From contig NZ_PQSR01000009.1 of assembly GCF_002920635.1 (NCBI RefSeq), positions 1-64,000 on the forward strand: 64,000 nt of DNA, read 5' to 3'. The notes below the pieces were generated by a model. The model was not told the origin of the DNA and made no database searches. It worked only from the letters and a program-made list of their open reading frames with translations. Origin of the DNA: Streptomyces sp. Ru72 (GTDB lineage: Bacteria > Actinomycetota > Actinomycetes > Streptomycetales > Streptomycetaceae). Within the stretch, counting starts at the first letter, position 1; each line of letters begins with the position of its first letter. The position numbers and the translations under genes are program-made. Of the stretch, positions 42,433 through 53,533 are shown one piece after another.

Positions 42433-44823
42433 ATGGGACGAGCGGAAGAGAGACGAGCGCGGCAGCGCGGTGGCCGCCGCGCGGCGCCCAAGAGCTCGCC
42501 CGGGACGACCCGGTCGGCGTCGGTCGGCACGGTCGGCCAGGGCGGAGCGCCGGCCGGCGGCAGGGCCGCCGCGCGGGCCGCCAGGAATCGCGGAAAGGGC
42601 GGCAAGGGCGGTAAGAGCGGCATACGCCGGTTCTTCACCTGGAAGACGGTCCTCGGCTCGCTCTTCGGCTTCGTGCTGCTGGTCATGGGCGCGTTCGTGG
42701 CGCTGTACGTGATGACTCCCATCCCGGCGGCGAACGCCGACGCCACGCTGCAGAGCAACGTCTACAAGTACAGCGACGGCTCGATCCTCACCCGCAGCGG
42801 CAAGCTCAACCGGGAGACGGTCGACCTCGCCGAGGTCCCCAAGCCCGTCCAGCACACCTTCGTCGCCGCCGAGAACAAGACGTTCTACCAGGACGCGGGC
42901 GTCGACCTGAGGGGCACGGCCCGCGGCCTCCTCAACACGCTCTCCGGCAAGGGCGCGCAGGGCGGTTCGACGATCACCCAGCAGTACGTCAAGAACTACT
43001 ACCTGACCCAGAACCAGACCGTCACGCGCAAGCTGAAGGAACTGGTCATCTCGCTGAAACTGGACCGCAAGAAGTCCAAGGACTACATCCTCGCGGGCTA
43101 CATCAACACGAGCTACTACGGGCGGGGCGCCTACGGCATCCAGGCCGCGGCGCAGGCCTACTACCACAAGGACGCCAAGAACCTCACGGTCGAGCAGGGC
43201 GCGTACCTGGCCGCCCTGCTCCAGGCACCGAACCAGTACGACTGGGCGATCGCCAGCGACACCGGCAAGAGGCTGGTGCAGCAGCGCTGGAACTACGTCC
43301 TGAACAACATGGTCGAGATGCACTGGCTGGACGCGGGCAAGCGCCAGGCCATGAAGTTCCCGGTGCCCCTGGCACCCAAGGGCGCGCCCGGTATGGAGGG
43401 GCAGACCGGCTACCTGGTCGACGCGGCCAACGCGGCGCTGGAGAAGCAGCTCGTCGCCCAGGGCACCGCCTCCACCCTCAGCGACGCCGAGGCGCTGATC
43501 ACCAAGGGCGGCTGGACGATCACGCTGAACATCGACAAGAAGAAGCAGACCGGGCTGGAGCGGGCCGTCAAGCAGCAACTGACCAGCAAGCTCGACCAGA
43601 AGAAGCGTGCCGTCGACGGCGCCGTCCAGGCCGGTGCCGTCTCCGTCGACCCGAGGACGGGCAAGGTCCTCGCCCTCTACGGCGGCGTCGACTACTTCAA
43701 GCACTACACCAACAACGCGACGCGCCGCGACTACCAGCCCGCCTCCACGTTCAAGCCGGTCATCCTCGCCGCCGCCCTGGACGAGGGCGCCAAGACCCAG
43801 GACGGCCGACAGATCGACGCGAACACGATCTACGACGGCACCAGCGGCCGCCAGGTCGTGGACAACGGCACCAAGGTCGGCTTCGCCCCGCCGAACGAGG
43901 ACGACCAGGACTACGGACCCATCACCGTCCAGACGGCGATGAACGACTCCGTCAACTCCGTCTTCGCGCAGATGGGTGTCGACGTGGGCATGGCCGAGGT
44001 GATGAAGGTCGCCGGCAAGCTCGGCATGGACACCAAGGGAATGCAGGCGGTTCCCGCGCAGACGCTGGGCTCCATGGGCGCGAGCCCGATGGAGATGGCC
44101 GGCATCTACGCCACCCTCGACAACCACGGCAAGAAGGTCACCCCGACGATCATCAAGTCGGCCGAGCACAACAACACCGCGGTCACCTTCCCCAACCCGA
44201 TAGGCGACCAGGTCATCACCCCCGAGGCCGCCGACACGGTGACCTCGGTGCTCACCGGCGTGGTCGACGACGGTACGGCCAAGACATCGGTGGCGAACAA
44301 CCCGGCGCGCCACGGCCAGCAGGTCGCCGGCAAGACGGGTACGTCCGACAACAACAAGTCGGCCTGGTTCACCGGCTTCACGCCGAACCTGGTGACCTCC
44401 GTCGGCCTGTTCGGCGAGGACCCCAAGACCCATGCCCAGGTTCCGATGACGGGTGCCACCGGCGACGTCCCGGGCAGCCCCAGCGGCCGTATCAACGGCG
44501 GTAGCTACCCGGCCCTGATCTGGGCGGCGTACACCTTCCAGGCGATGGGCCCGGTCAGCAAGTTCCAGCTGGACACCACGCAGGGCGCGGCCGTCCAGCC
44601 GAGTGTGACACCGACCCCCTCGCAGTCGCCGACCACCTCGCCGTCGTCGTCGCCGACCTCGCAGAAGCCGACGACCAGGCCCCCGACGAGCTCGGCCCCG
44701 CCGTCGAGCTCGCCGACGACGAGCAGGCCTCCGACGAGCTCGGCGCCGCCGTCGCCGACCAACTCGCCGTCGCAGCCGACGCCGCCGGAGAATCCGCTCG
44801 ACCCCCACGGCGGCGGCCACTAG
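42433..44823 (+). CDS. class A penicillin-binding protein (glycosyltransferase/transpeptidase)
   Basis: 796 residues. A basic cytoplasmic tail and one TM helix (about 72-95) precede the GT51 domain (about 110-300; catalytic Glu147 in AAENKTFYQDAG, then GGSTITQQYVKN) and the transpeptidase domain (about 395-700; Ser438-TF-Lys441, Ser506-V-N, Lys634-TG). It polymerises and cross-links peptidoglycan at the outer membrane face. The last 95 residues are a Ser/Thr/Pro-rich tail (repeated RPPTSSAPPS), common in actinobacterial PBPs. A long hairpin terminator follows. Confidence 0.95.
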   Translation: MGRAEERRARQRGGRRAAPKSSPGTTRSASVGTVGQGGAPAGGRAAARAARNRGKGGKGGKSGIRRFFTWKTVLGSLFGFVLLVMGAFVALYVMTPIPAANADATLQSNVYKYSDGSILTRSGKLNRETVDLAEVPKPVQHTFVAAENKTFYQDAGVDLRGTARGLLNTLSGKGAQGGSTITQQYVKNYYLTQNQTVTRKLKELVISLKLDRKKSKDYILAGYINTSYYGRGAYGIQAAAQAYYHKDAKNLTVEQGAYLAALLQAPNQYDWAIASDTGKRLVQQRWNYVLNNMVEMHWLDAGKRQAMKFPVPLAPKGAPGMEGQTGYLVDAANAALEKQLVAQGTASTLSDAEALITKGGWTITLNIDKKKQTGLERAVKQQLTSKLDQKKRAVDGAVQAGAVSVDPRTGKVLALYGGVDYFKHYTNNATRRDYQPASTFKPVILAAALDEGAKTQDGRQIDANTIYDGTSGRQVVDNGTKVGFAPPNEDDQDYGPITVQTAMNDSVNSVFAQMGVDVGMAEVMKVAGKLGMDTKGMQAVPAQTLGSMGASPMEMAGIYATLDNHGKKVTPTIIKSAEHNNTAVTFPNPIGDQVITPEAADTVTSVLTGVVDDGTAKTSVANNPARHGQQVAGKTGTSDNNKSAWFTGFTPNLVTSVGLFGEDPKTHAQVPMTGATGDVPGSPSGRINGGSYPALIWAAYTFQAMGPVSKFQLDTTQGAAVQPSVTPTPSQSPTTSPSSSPTSQKPTTRPPTSSAPPSSSPTTSRPPTSSAPPSPTNSPSQPTPPENPLDPHGGGH

Positions 44824-44834
44824 GCCCTGCCCTA

Positions 44835-44877
44835 CGCGAAGGGCGCCCGGTGGACCGGCCACCGGGCGCCCTTCGCG
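44835..44877. terminator. bidirectional terminator after the PBP gene
   Basis: A perfect 18-19-bp stem (44835-44853 with 44859-44877) closes on a 5-nt loop ACCGG. It separates the convergent PBP and SpoIIE-type phosphatase genes. Confidence 0.88.
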
Positions 44878-44915
44878 CTGTCGTACCTCAGAGCCTGTGT
44901 CGCCGTCGTAGCCGG

Positions 44916-44938
44916 GAGCCTGTGCCGGACACAGGCTC
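44916..44938 (-). terminator. hairpin abutting the phosphatase stop codon
   Basis: GAGCCTGTG pairs with CACAGGCTC around 5 nt, ending one base before the stop of the minus-strand phosphatase gene. A third copy of the arm, GAGCCTGTGTC, at 44891-44901 can form an alternative longer-loop hairpin. Confidence 0.7.
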
Positions 44939-47047
44939 TCAGCCCCGGTTCAGCTCGAACCAGACCACCTTGCCGGTGCTCAGCCGGGTCGCACCCCAGC
45001 GCCGGGCCAGCCGGTTCACCAGGTAAAGACCCCGACCGCCCTCGTCCGTGGCCCGTGCCTGCCGCAGACGCGGCAGCTGAGGCACGTCGTCGCCCACCTC
45101 GCAGCGCAGCACGTCGGTGCGCAGCAGCCGTAGCGTGATCGGACGCGACGCATACCGCACGGCGTTCGTGACGACCTCGCTGACCAGCAGCTCCACCGAA
45201 TCCGTCAGGTCCTGCAGCCCCCAGCGGTCGAGCGCCCGGCGCGCCAGCCGCCTGGCGCGGCTCGGCGCCGCGTCCTCGGGCTCCAGCACCCAGTACGCGA
45301 CGTCGCTCGGGGCGATCCCGTCGAAGCGGGCGGCGAGCAGCGCGATGTCGTCGTCGCGGTCGCCGGGCCCCAGCATGTCGAGCACCTCGTCGCACAACGC
45401 CTCCAGCGGCGGCGGGTGGTCGGCACCGGTGATTTGGGCGGTCGCGGCGAGCTTCTCCCGCAGCTGCTCTATGCCGGTCCACACGTCCCGCAGGCGCGAC
45501 TCGACCAGCCCGTCGGTGTACAGCAGCAGGGTGGCGCCGGCCGGGGCGTCCAGCTCCACCGCCTCGAAGTCCACCCCGCCCACGCCGATGGGCGCGCCCG
45601 CGGGCACCCGCAGCACCTCGGCGCGGCCGCCCAGGTGCAGCAGCACCGGCGGTGGATGGCCCGCGTTGGCGATGGTGATCCGGTGCGAGACCGGGTCGTA
45701 CACCGCGTACAGGCAGGTCGCCATGCGGTCGGTGCCGAGCCGCTGCGCCTGCTCGTCGAGGTGGTGCAGCACCTCCTGCGGCGGCAGGTCGAGACCTGCC
45801 AGTGTCTGGGCCGTCGTCCGCAGCTGCCCCATGATCGCCGCCGACGTCATGGAGTGGCCCATCACGTCACCCACGACGAGCGCGACCCGGCTGCCCGGCA
45901 GCGGAATCGCGTCGTACCAGTCCCCGCCCACCCGCGCGGTCTCCGCGGCCGGCAGATAGCGGGACGCCAGCCGCACGCCCGTCGGGTTGGGCAGCGTCTC
46001 CGGCAGCATGGTGCGCTGCAACTCGTCCGCGATGTACGCCTCACGGCCGTACAGCACCGCCTTGTCGATGCCGAGCGCGCTGTGCGTGGCGAGCTGCGCG
46101 GCGACCAGCAGGTCGTCGGCCTCGAACGCCGGGCGCTCCGCGCGGCGCAGGAACAGCACGGCGCCGATCACCCGGCGCCGTCCGCGCAGCGGCGCGAGGA
46201 TGGCGCGCTGGCCCGGAGGGACCGTCAGCTCGTCGCCCAGCAGCTCGGGCAGTGCGGCCCGGGCGGCGGGCGCGTCCGCGAACACCGGCCGCACCCCGCG
46301 CAGCACCTCGGCGAGCGCACCGCCGGGCCGCACCTCGCACAGCTCGTTGCTCAGCTCGACGACCCCGGAGTCCTCCGGCACCGGAACCGGCAGGATGCCG
46401 TCCTCCAGGTCCCGCTCCTGCGGTATCCGGTCGGTGCGCCGCAACCGCAGCACCAGGGGACCGGTGGGGCGCTCGTCGCCCACCGGCAGCGGGTCGCGCA
46501 GATACACGAGGATCGCGTCCGAGAACGTGGGCACGGTGGCCCGGCACAAGCCCATCACGATCTCGTCCAGGTCGATGCCGCGGGCGATCCGCCGGGTCGC
46601 GGCGCCCACGAAACGCAGCCGGTCGCCGTCGCGCCGCATCGGCATGGGCCCGCTCGGCAGGCCCTGGCCGGTGCGCCGATCCTTGCCGCCGGGCAGGGCG
46701 GCGGGACGGTTCTGGTCCCCGCTCGGCTGGACCGGGATCACCTCCGGGGCAGGACGCGGCCGGTGCGTGTCGGGTTCGTCCGCGGCCGGCTGGGAGTGCT
46801 CGGTGCCATCCGCCGCGGGCAGCGGGGTGGACGCGCCACCCGGGGAGCCCGGCGATCCGTGCTGGGCGCAGGGCGCCGGCGCGGCGGGCGTGTCACCCGC
46901 CCGCGTCTGTGCGGGTAAAGCCGTGGCCGGCGGAGAGGTGAGCGGCTCCGGGGTACGCAGGAGCGCCCCGCGGGGCTCCGCGGGGCCGACGCCCGGCTGG
47001 GGGCGCTCGTGGGAGGTCGGGTGCTCCGTCACGCGTGTCGAATCCAT
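44939..47047 (-). CDS. GAF-SpoIIE phosphatase with C-terminal anti-sigma-type ATPase domain
   Basis: 702 residues. A disordered Pro-rich N-terminus (1-135) is followed by a GAF-like sensor (about 145-330), a PP2C/SpoIIE phosphatase (about 350-560; ARVGGDWYDAIPL, VVGDVMGHSM, LLLYTDGLVESR, DDDIALLAARF) and an RsbW-like HATPase domain (about 570-700; LLVSEVVTNAVRYA, DEGGRGLYLVNRLA). Such proteins dephosphorylate anti-anti-sigma factors and may also act as the kinase, in partner-switching control of alternative sigma factors. No sigma factor gene is adjacent. Confidence 0.93.
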   Translation of the reverse strand: MDSTRVTEHPTSHERPQPGVGPAEPRGALLRTPEPLTSPPATALPAQTRAGDTPAAPAPCAQHGSPGSPGGASTPLPAADGTEHSQPAADEPDTHRPRPAPEVIPVQPSGDQNRPAALPGGKDRRTGQGLPSGPMPMRRDGDRLRFVGAATRRIARGIDLDEIVMGLCRATVPTFSDAILVYLRDPLPVGDERPTGPLVLRLRRTDRIPQERDLEDGILPVPVPEDSGVVELSNELCEVRPGGALAEVLRGVRPVFADAPAARAALPELLGDELTVPPGQRAILAPLRGRRRVIGAVLFLRRAERPAFEADDLLVAAQLATHSALGIDKAVLYGREAYIADELQRTMLPETLPNPTGVRLASRYLPAAETARVGGDWYDAIPLPGSRVALVVGDVMGHSMTSAAIMGQLRTTAQTLAGLDLPPQEVLHHLDEQAQRLGTDRMATCLYAVYDPVSHRITIANAGHPPPVLLHLGGRAEVLRVPAGAPIGVGGVDFEAVELDAPAGATLLLYTDGLVESRLRDVWTGIEQLREKLAATAQITGADHPPPLEALCDEVLDMLGPGDRDDDIALLAARFDGIAPSDVAYWVLEPEDAAPSRARRLARRALDRWGLQDLTDSVELLVSEVVTNAVRYASRPITLRLLRTDVLRCEVGDDVPQLPRLRQARATDEGGRGLYLVNRLARRWGATRLSTGKVVWFELNRG

Positions 47048-47321
47048 CCGTCCGGGGCTGCGCGCCGTGCGTGCAGTTCGTCCCGCCGTGAAGCCGATAC
47101 CCGGAATACGTGCCCCAGGAACGGATTTCCCGCCAGGTCACACGACGTTCCTGGTGCACCGGTCGGACGAGCCGTCCCGGTCTGGCCCTCGTACCCCTCG
47201 CTCACGTCCTGCCGCCCCTCGGTGACGTTCGGTCAAGCCCAGCGCTTACTGCGGGAGTTGCTGTGGTGCGCCCTTGCGGAGGACGATCCTACGGTTGTAC
47301 CGCGGGGGCGCAACAAGGGTC

Positions 47322-48032
47322 TCATGACGTCGTGTACGCGGGAGTACGGTCCCAGTCGTCCGGCAGCCGCGGCACCGACCAGGCCGGATCGGGACGCCAG
47401 TGCTGCCAGCCGTCCGAGAACGGCGTGCCCCAGGCGCGGATCACCTCCACCGCGGACCGTCCCGCCTCCCGTACCCGCTCGGCGAGCTGAGCGTCGATCA
47501 GGCCGTCCTGCTGGGCCTGTGCGAACTCGTCCTCGTCGCGCCAGTCCCAACTGCGGTCCGGGTAGACGCAGATGTCCAGGAAGTGGTCCTCGGAATCGAC
47601 GCCGCCGGCCCAGCGCACCAGCGGCTCCTCCAGGTTGACGTACCAGTTCTTGAAGCGCCAGCCCGGGTCCCAGAACAGCCACACCGACCAGGGCTCCCCG
47701 GGCCGGGCCAGCTTGAGCACTCCGGTGCCGAACCAGCGGTCGAACTGCACGGTGCGCGGCTTGGTGTAGCGGGTCCGGAGCGGCTCGGCGTGCAGCGGAG
47801 TGCCGTCGGCGAGGACGGGCCGCACGCACGTGGTCCCCGGCGCCATCCACACGGCCAGCAGATCCGAGTCGTCGCGTACGACGGTCACGGGTCGGGCGAT
47901 GTGAAAGCGCTCGCCCGCGTTCTCCCGGTACCGCCACAGGATCTGGTCACCGGGCGCCCAACGCCCCGTCACCCCGTCGGCTTCGCCCGCTTCGCCCGCT
48001 TCCACTCGTCTCACCGCTCCACCCTCTGCCAT
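47322..48032 (-). CDS. DUF402-family protein (FomD/nucleoside-phosphatase-like)
   Basis: 236 residues. The DUF402 core is clear: WAPGDQILWRYREN at the N-terminus, FDRWFGTGVLKLARPGEPWSVWLFWDPGWRFKNWYVNLEEP in the middle (given here in segments) and DHFLDICVYPDRSWDWRDEDEF with conserved acidic metal ligands. Structurally known members hydrolyse nucleoside di/triphosphates or related compounds. The N-terminal 20 residues are low-complexity Glu/Ala/Gly repeats. It is upstream of the phosphatase gene on the same strand, 274 bp away. Confidence 0.88.
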   Translation of the reverse strand: MAEGGAVRRVEAGEAGEADGVTGRWAPGDQILWRYRENAGERFHIARPVTVVRDDSDLLAVWMAPGTTCVRPVLADGTPLHAEPLRTRYTKPRTVQFDRWFGTGVLKLARPGEPWSVWLFWDPGWRFKNWYVNLEEPLVRWAGGVDSEDHFLDICVYPDRSWDWRDEDEFAQAQQDGLIDAQLAERVREAGRSAVEVIRAWGTPFSDGWQHWRPDPAWSVPRLPDDWDRTPAYTTS

Positions 48033-48127
48033 GCACAGATATTAGGTGCCCCAGGCATACGACGCTGTGGTGCCCGTCATCGGTTCGCGTCACGGGCGGG
48101 TGATGTGCGTCGATATGGGGCGAGGCG

Positions 48128-49513
48128 TTACGGGTGTGTCATCCGCAGGACATCAAGCGCCTCGTCGAGCTGGTCGAGGGTGAGGTCGCCGCGGTCCACA
48201 TAGCCGGACTCCAGGACGACTTGACGGATCGTCTTGCGTTCGGCGAGCGCCTTCTTCGCGACCTTCGCGGCCTCTTCGTAGCCGATGTACCGGTTGAGCG
48301 GCGTGACGACGGAGGGTGACGACTCGGCGTACTCGCGGGCGCGTTCGCGGTGGGCGACGATGCCGTCGATCGTGCGGTCGGCGAGGAGCCGCGAGACATT
48401 GGCGAGGAGCCGCACGGATTCGAGCACGTTCTTGGCGATGACCGGCATCATCACGTTGAGCTCGAAGTTGCCGGAGGCGCCGGCGGTGGCCACGGTGGCG
48501 TCGTTCCCGACGACCTGGGCGGCGACCATGAGAACGGCCTCGGGGATCACGGGGTTGACCTTGCCGGGCATGATCGAGGAGCCGGGCTGCAGGTCGGGGA
48601 GGCTGATCTCGGCGAGGCCGGTGCGGGGGCCGGAGGCCATCCACCGCAGATCATTGGCGATCTTCGTGAACCCCACGGCGATGGTGCGCAGCTGCCCGCT
48701 GATCTCGACGATCCCGTCCCGGGCGCCCTGGGCCTCGAAGTGGTTGCGGGCCTCGGTGAGCGGGAGCCCGGTGGTGCGGGCGATCTCGGCGATGACGGCG
48801 GCGGAGAAGCCGGGCGGGGTGTTGATGCCGGTGCCGACGGCGGTGCCGCCGAGGGGGAGTTCGGCGAGGCGGGGGAGGGAGGCGGTGAGCCGCTCGATGC
48901 CGTACCGCACCTGTGCGGCGTACCCCCCGAACTCCTGACCGAGCGTCACGGGGGTGGCGTCCATGAGGTGCGTCCGGCCGGACTTCACCACATCGGCGAA
49001 CTCCTCGGCCTTGCGTTCGAGGGAGGTGGCGAGGTGGTCGAGAGCGGGGACGAGGTCCCGGCTGACGGCGGCGGTGGCGGCGATGTGGAGGGAGGAGGGG
49101 AAGACGTCGTTGGACGACTGGGACGCGTTGACGTGGTCGTTCGGGTGCACGTCCCGGCCGAGGCGCTCGGTCGCGAGGGTGGCGATGACCTCGTTGGTGT
49201 TCATGTTGGAGGAGGTGCCGGAGCCCGTCTGGAAGACGTCGACGGGGAAGTGCTCGTCCCACCGGCCCTCGGCCACCTCGGCGGCGGCCTCCTGAATGGC
49301 GTCGGCGACGTCCTTGTCGAGCACGCCCAGCTCCGCGTTGACCTTGGCGGCGGCGGACTTGATGCGGGCGAGCGCCTCGATGTGCGCGCGCTCGATCCGC
49401 TGCCCGGAGACGGGGAAGTTCTCCACGGCACGCTGTGTCTGCGCGCGCCACTTGGCGTGGAGGGGGACCTGGACCTCGCCCATGGAGTCGTGCTCGATGC
49501 GGTATTCGCTCAT
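48128..49513 (-). CDS. fumC: class II fumarate hydratase
   Basis: 461 residues. The superfamily signature [11 protein letters not shown], the active-site [16 protein letters not shown] and [12 protein letters not shown] identify the heat-stable, iron-independent fumarase that interconverts fumarate and malate in the TCA cycle. ATG 49513 begins [17 protein letters not shown]. The unrelated class I enzyme is encoded 784 bp upstream on the same strand. Confidence 0.96.
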   Translation of the reverse strand: MSEYRIEHDSMGEVQVPLHAKWRAQTQRAVENFPVSGQRIERAHIEALARIKSAAAKVNAELGVLDKDVADAIQEAAAEVAEGRWDEHFPVDVFQTGSGTSSNMNTNEVIATLATERLGRDVHPNDHVNASQSSNDVFPSSLHIAATAAVSRDLVPALDHLATSLERKAEEFADVVKSGRTHLMDATPVTLGQEFGGYAAQVRYGIERLTASLPRLAELPLGGTAVGTGINTPPGFSAAVIAEIARTTGLPLTEARNHFEAQGARDGIVEISGQLRTIAVGFTKIANDLRWMASGPRTGLAEISLPDLQPGSSIMPGKVNPVIPEAVLMVAAQVVGNDATVATAGASGNFELNVMMPVIAKNVLESVRLLANVSRLLADRTIDGIVAHRERAREYAESSPSVVTPLNRYIGYEEAAKVAKKALAERKTIRQVVLESGYVDRGDLTLDQLDEALDVLRMTHP

Positions 49514-50297
49514 GCCGGGTACAGCGCGGGGGAGGGCGGGGTTGTTCCGTGGGTGGGCCGGATGGGGGTGCGGGCCGGTGGGCGGTTGCGGCCACTGGGT
49601 CCGCGTCTGCCTTTCCTGCCCTCCCCGTCCCTGGGGGCCGCGTCCCCAGACACCCGCTTCGGCCCTGACGGCCTCGTCGTCAAACTCCGCAAACTCTTCG
49701 AGCAGGGGGGCGCCAGATGGGCTGAATCGATGCCGACCGGCGCTGAACACATCAGCCCCTCCTTTGGGAGATCCAGCCGCGCCGACGTTTGAGGGGCGGG
49801 GGTGCGGGGGCTGGCCCCGGATGGGTCTGGGGCGGAGCCCCGGGGGGGTGCGGAGGCGGGGCGCCGCGAGGGGTGCGGGGGCGGAGTCTCCGGCGGGGGT
49901 GAAGGGGGGAGTCCCGTGGTGGGGGTTTCTGGTGGGGCGTCGCGAGGGGTGCGGGGGCGCGGTCCCCGCTGGGGTGCGGGGGCGGAGCCTCCGGCGGGGG
50001 TGAAGGGGGTGGAGTCCCTGGCGGCGTTTCTGGTGGGGCGTCGCGAGGGTGTGGGGGACGCAGTCCCGGCCGGGGCGCGGGAGGGAGCCCCTCACGGTCC
50101 AAGGGAAGCCCCCGGTAGGTTTTCTGGTGGGGCGTCGCTTGGGTGTGGGGGACGCAGTCCCGGCCGGGGCGCGGGGGCGGAGCCCCTCACGGTCCAAGGG
50201 AAGCCCCGGTGGGGTTGAAGGGGCGGAGCCCCTGGGTGGGACGGTCGAGGTGGCGGGGGCGAAACCCCAAGGGTCGGCCCCCGCCGTAGCTTGAGGG
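49514..50297. other. 784-bp gene-free, G-rich repeat region between the two fumarase genes
   Basis: No gene supported. 49640-49800 includes a segment with CAGCCCC, then GACGTTTGAGG, resembling intergenic sequences I remember as recurrent in Streptomyces. From about 49856 a degenerate tandem repeat occupies the rest. The plus strand carries many G runs of 3-7, so quadruplexes are possible on that strand; the minus-strand transcript through it would be C-rich. Confidence 0.7.
49856..50240. repeat. degenerate tandem repeat, unit about 95-100 bp
   Basis: Units beginning TTTCTGGTGGGGCGTCGC start at 49926, 50027 and 50121, with a weaker copy before them. The last two units are nearly identical over about 95 bp (GACGCAGTCCCGGCCGGGGC, then CCCTCACGGTCCAAGGGAAG). 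Confidence 0.85.
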
Positions 50298-51965
<1,668 letters not shown>

Positions 51966-52173
51966 CTCGCCCATTCCTCACTAGACAGACAGCGGCTGGC
52001 CTCCGTTGGCAGCGTCCACCAGCGTAGAACCTGGCTCCTGCCGCGGACCTGTGAGGTAGGGCTCAGTCCCGGGTTCCGTCCCGACGACCCGGTTCGACGG
52101 CCCGGTTCGCCGCTTCCCGGACTGGTTCTCCACAGGCGTGTTCGAGGGCTAGTCGCGATCTATCGCGTTTCGC

Positions 52174-52179
52174 TACGCT
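52174..52179 (+). promoter_or_regulatory. -10 hexamer 6 nt before a GTG start
   Basis: TACGCT followed by 6 nt and GTG 52186; no ribosome-binding site. A leaderless transcript is likely. Confidence 0.55.
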
Positions 52180-52185
52180 GCTGTC

Positions 52186-52926
52186 GTGGACCTTCAAAAG
52201 AGCCCCGCCCCGACCGACGACCGGCCCGTGCCGCCGGCCGAGCTTCGCTGCTCGGACGCCGACCGCGACCGCATCACCGACATCCTGCGCGACGCCCTCG
52301 CCGAGGGGCGTCTGACGGCCGAGGAGCACGCCGAGCGCGTCGAGGGCGTGCTGCACGCCAAGACGGTCGGTGAGCTCGACCGGTTCGTCCGCGACCTGCC
52401 CGCGGCCCTCCCCCGAGCCGTCGACTTCGCTGGAGCAGGGAGGTACTCCCATCTCCGCACCGCCCCGGCGTACGCCGCGCCGGGCCGGCCCGCTCCGGGT
52501 TTCATGCCGAGGGAGCCCGACGAGAACGTGGTGGCGGTCTTCAGCAGCGCCATCCGCCGGGGCCGCTGGCGCCCCCGCCGCCGCACGCACGCGTACGCGA
52601 TCTTCGGCAGTGTCGAGATCGACCTCAGCGAGGCGCTGTTCGAGTACCAGCAGGTCGTGATCAAGGCGGTCTCGGTCTTCGGCGACGTGCAGATACGCGT
52701 CCCGGAGAACGTGTCGCTGCGCAGCACCGGCGGTGGCGTACTCGGCAACTTCGAGGTGAGCCCGCTGGATTCGGGGGATCCCGACGCGCCCGTCATCCAT
52801 GTCGACGGACTCGCCGTCTTCGGGAACGTCGAGGCGAAGCCGAAGCGCGGCAAGACGGTCGCCGACATTCTCGACCGCATGTCGCACAAGGTGGACAAGG
52901 GTTTGCGCAAACACCTGGGCCATTGA
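52186..52926 (+). CDS. DUF1707 and cell-wall-response (LiaF-like) domain protein
   Basis: 246 residues. DUF1707 (about 18-72) reads LRCSDADRDRITDILRDALAEGRLTAEEHAERV in family order; after a Pro-rich linker, a LiaF/DUF2154-type beta-helix domain (about 112-230) shows FGSVEIDLSEALF, VFGDVQIRVPENV and GLAVFGNVEAK. No membrane helix is visible. Such proteins are linked to envelope stress in Firmicutes and are abundant in actinobacteria; the exact role here is unknown. It starts with GTG behind a -10 box. Confidence 0.9.
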   Translation: MDLQKSPAPTDDRPVPPAELRCSDADRDRITDILRDALAEGRLTAEEHAERVEGVLHAKTVGELDRFVRDLPAALPRAVDFAGAGRYSHLRTAPAYAAPGRPAPGFMPREPDENVVAVFSSAIRRGRWRPRRRTHAYAIFGSVEIDLSEALFEYQQVVIKAVSVFGDVQIRVPENVSLRSTGGGVLGNFEVSPLDSGDPDAPVIHVDGLAVFGNVEAKPKRGKTVADILDRMSHKVDKGLRKHLGH

Positions 52927-53089
52927 CGCTTGTGAATTCGGCCGGGCCCCGCATGCGCCGGTCACATTCCGGCGGCATGAACAACCCCTGGAGTTCCTGC
53001 GGTTGGGAACTCAGTGCATAGGCGCGCGCACAGCGGGTAGGCCTTGCTGCATCGTCTCTCGCTCGCGAAGCCGTCGTCAGGAGTAGACC

Positions 53090-53461
53090 GTGCTGCAACC
53101 GCCGCATTCGTCCCTGCAGGTCGCTGACGTTCCGCACCAGCGGGTGCCAGTGCGCGACAGGGATCAGGACGCCCCGTGGCACACGGAGGCGGTGTGCCGG
53201 CGCGACGAGGCCGGCCTGTTCTTCGCCCCTTCCAAGGAGCCCACCGCGGCCCGACTGTCCCGCGAGGAGGCGGCCAAGCGGGTCTGTGCGCGCTGTCCCG
53301 TGATGGTCGAATGCCGGGAACACGCGCTGCTGCAGCCCGAGCCGTACGGGGTGTGGGGCGGGCTCACGGCCGCCGAACGCCGTGTGGTGCTGGCCCGGCG
53401 CCGCCGCCGCGAGCTGGAACTGAAGAAGGCCGCGCGGGGGACGATAGCGGCGGCCGGCTGA
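53090..53461 (+). CDS. wblI: WhiB-like iron-sulfur regulator, probably WblI
   Basis: 123 residues from GTG 53090 with AGGAG upstream. The four cluster-binding cysteines are Cys36, Cys66, Cys69 and Cys75 (AVCRRDE, RVCARCPVMVEC), followed by the turn GVWGGLTAAERR and an Arg/Lys-rich tail (ARRRRRELELKKAARG) for DNA binding. Wbl proteins bind [4Fe-4S] clusters and work with sigma factors. The position between a class I fumarase/DUF1707 pair and glpX matches wblI in S. coelicolor as I recall it, so the symbol is by synteny. Confidence 0.88.
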   Translation: MLQPPHSSLQVADVPHQRVPVRDRDQDAPWHTEAVCRRDEAGLFFAPSKEPTAARLSREEAAKRVCARCPVMVECREHALLQPEPYGVWGGLTAAERRVVLARRRRRELELKKAARGTIAAAG

Positions 53462-53480
53462 GCGGCCGCGCATTCAGGCG

Positions 53481-53530
53481 CGTACGGAAAGGGGCGCCCT
53501 CTCCGCACAGAGGGCGCCCCTTTCCGTACG
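53481..53530. terminator. bidirectional terminator between wblI and glpX
   Basis: A perfect 22-bp stem (53481-53502 with 53509-53530) with a 6-nt loop CCGCAC. It ends 3 bp before the stop of convergent glpX and contains CTTTCC and GGAAAG arms that give some T-richness in both directions. Confidence 0.9.
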
Positions 53531-53533
53531 GGC

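Noticed and set aside
42313..44862. An 849-codon minus-strand frame opposite the PBP gene
   Set aside because: The plus-strand frame has complete GT51 and transpeptidase motifs; the opposite frame is Arg/Val/Gly/Asp-rich low complexity.
49296..50218. Overlapping Gly/Arg/Pro-rich open frames in the fumarase spacer, both strands
   Set aside because: They run through tandem repeats and encode only low-complexity sequence; no ribosome site or conserved motif.
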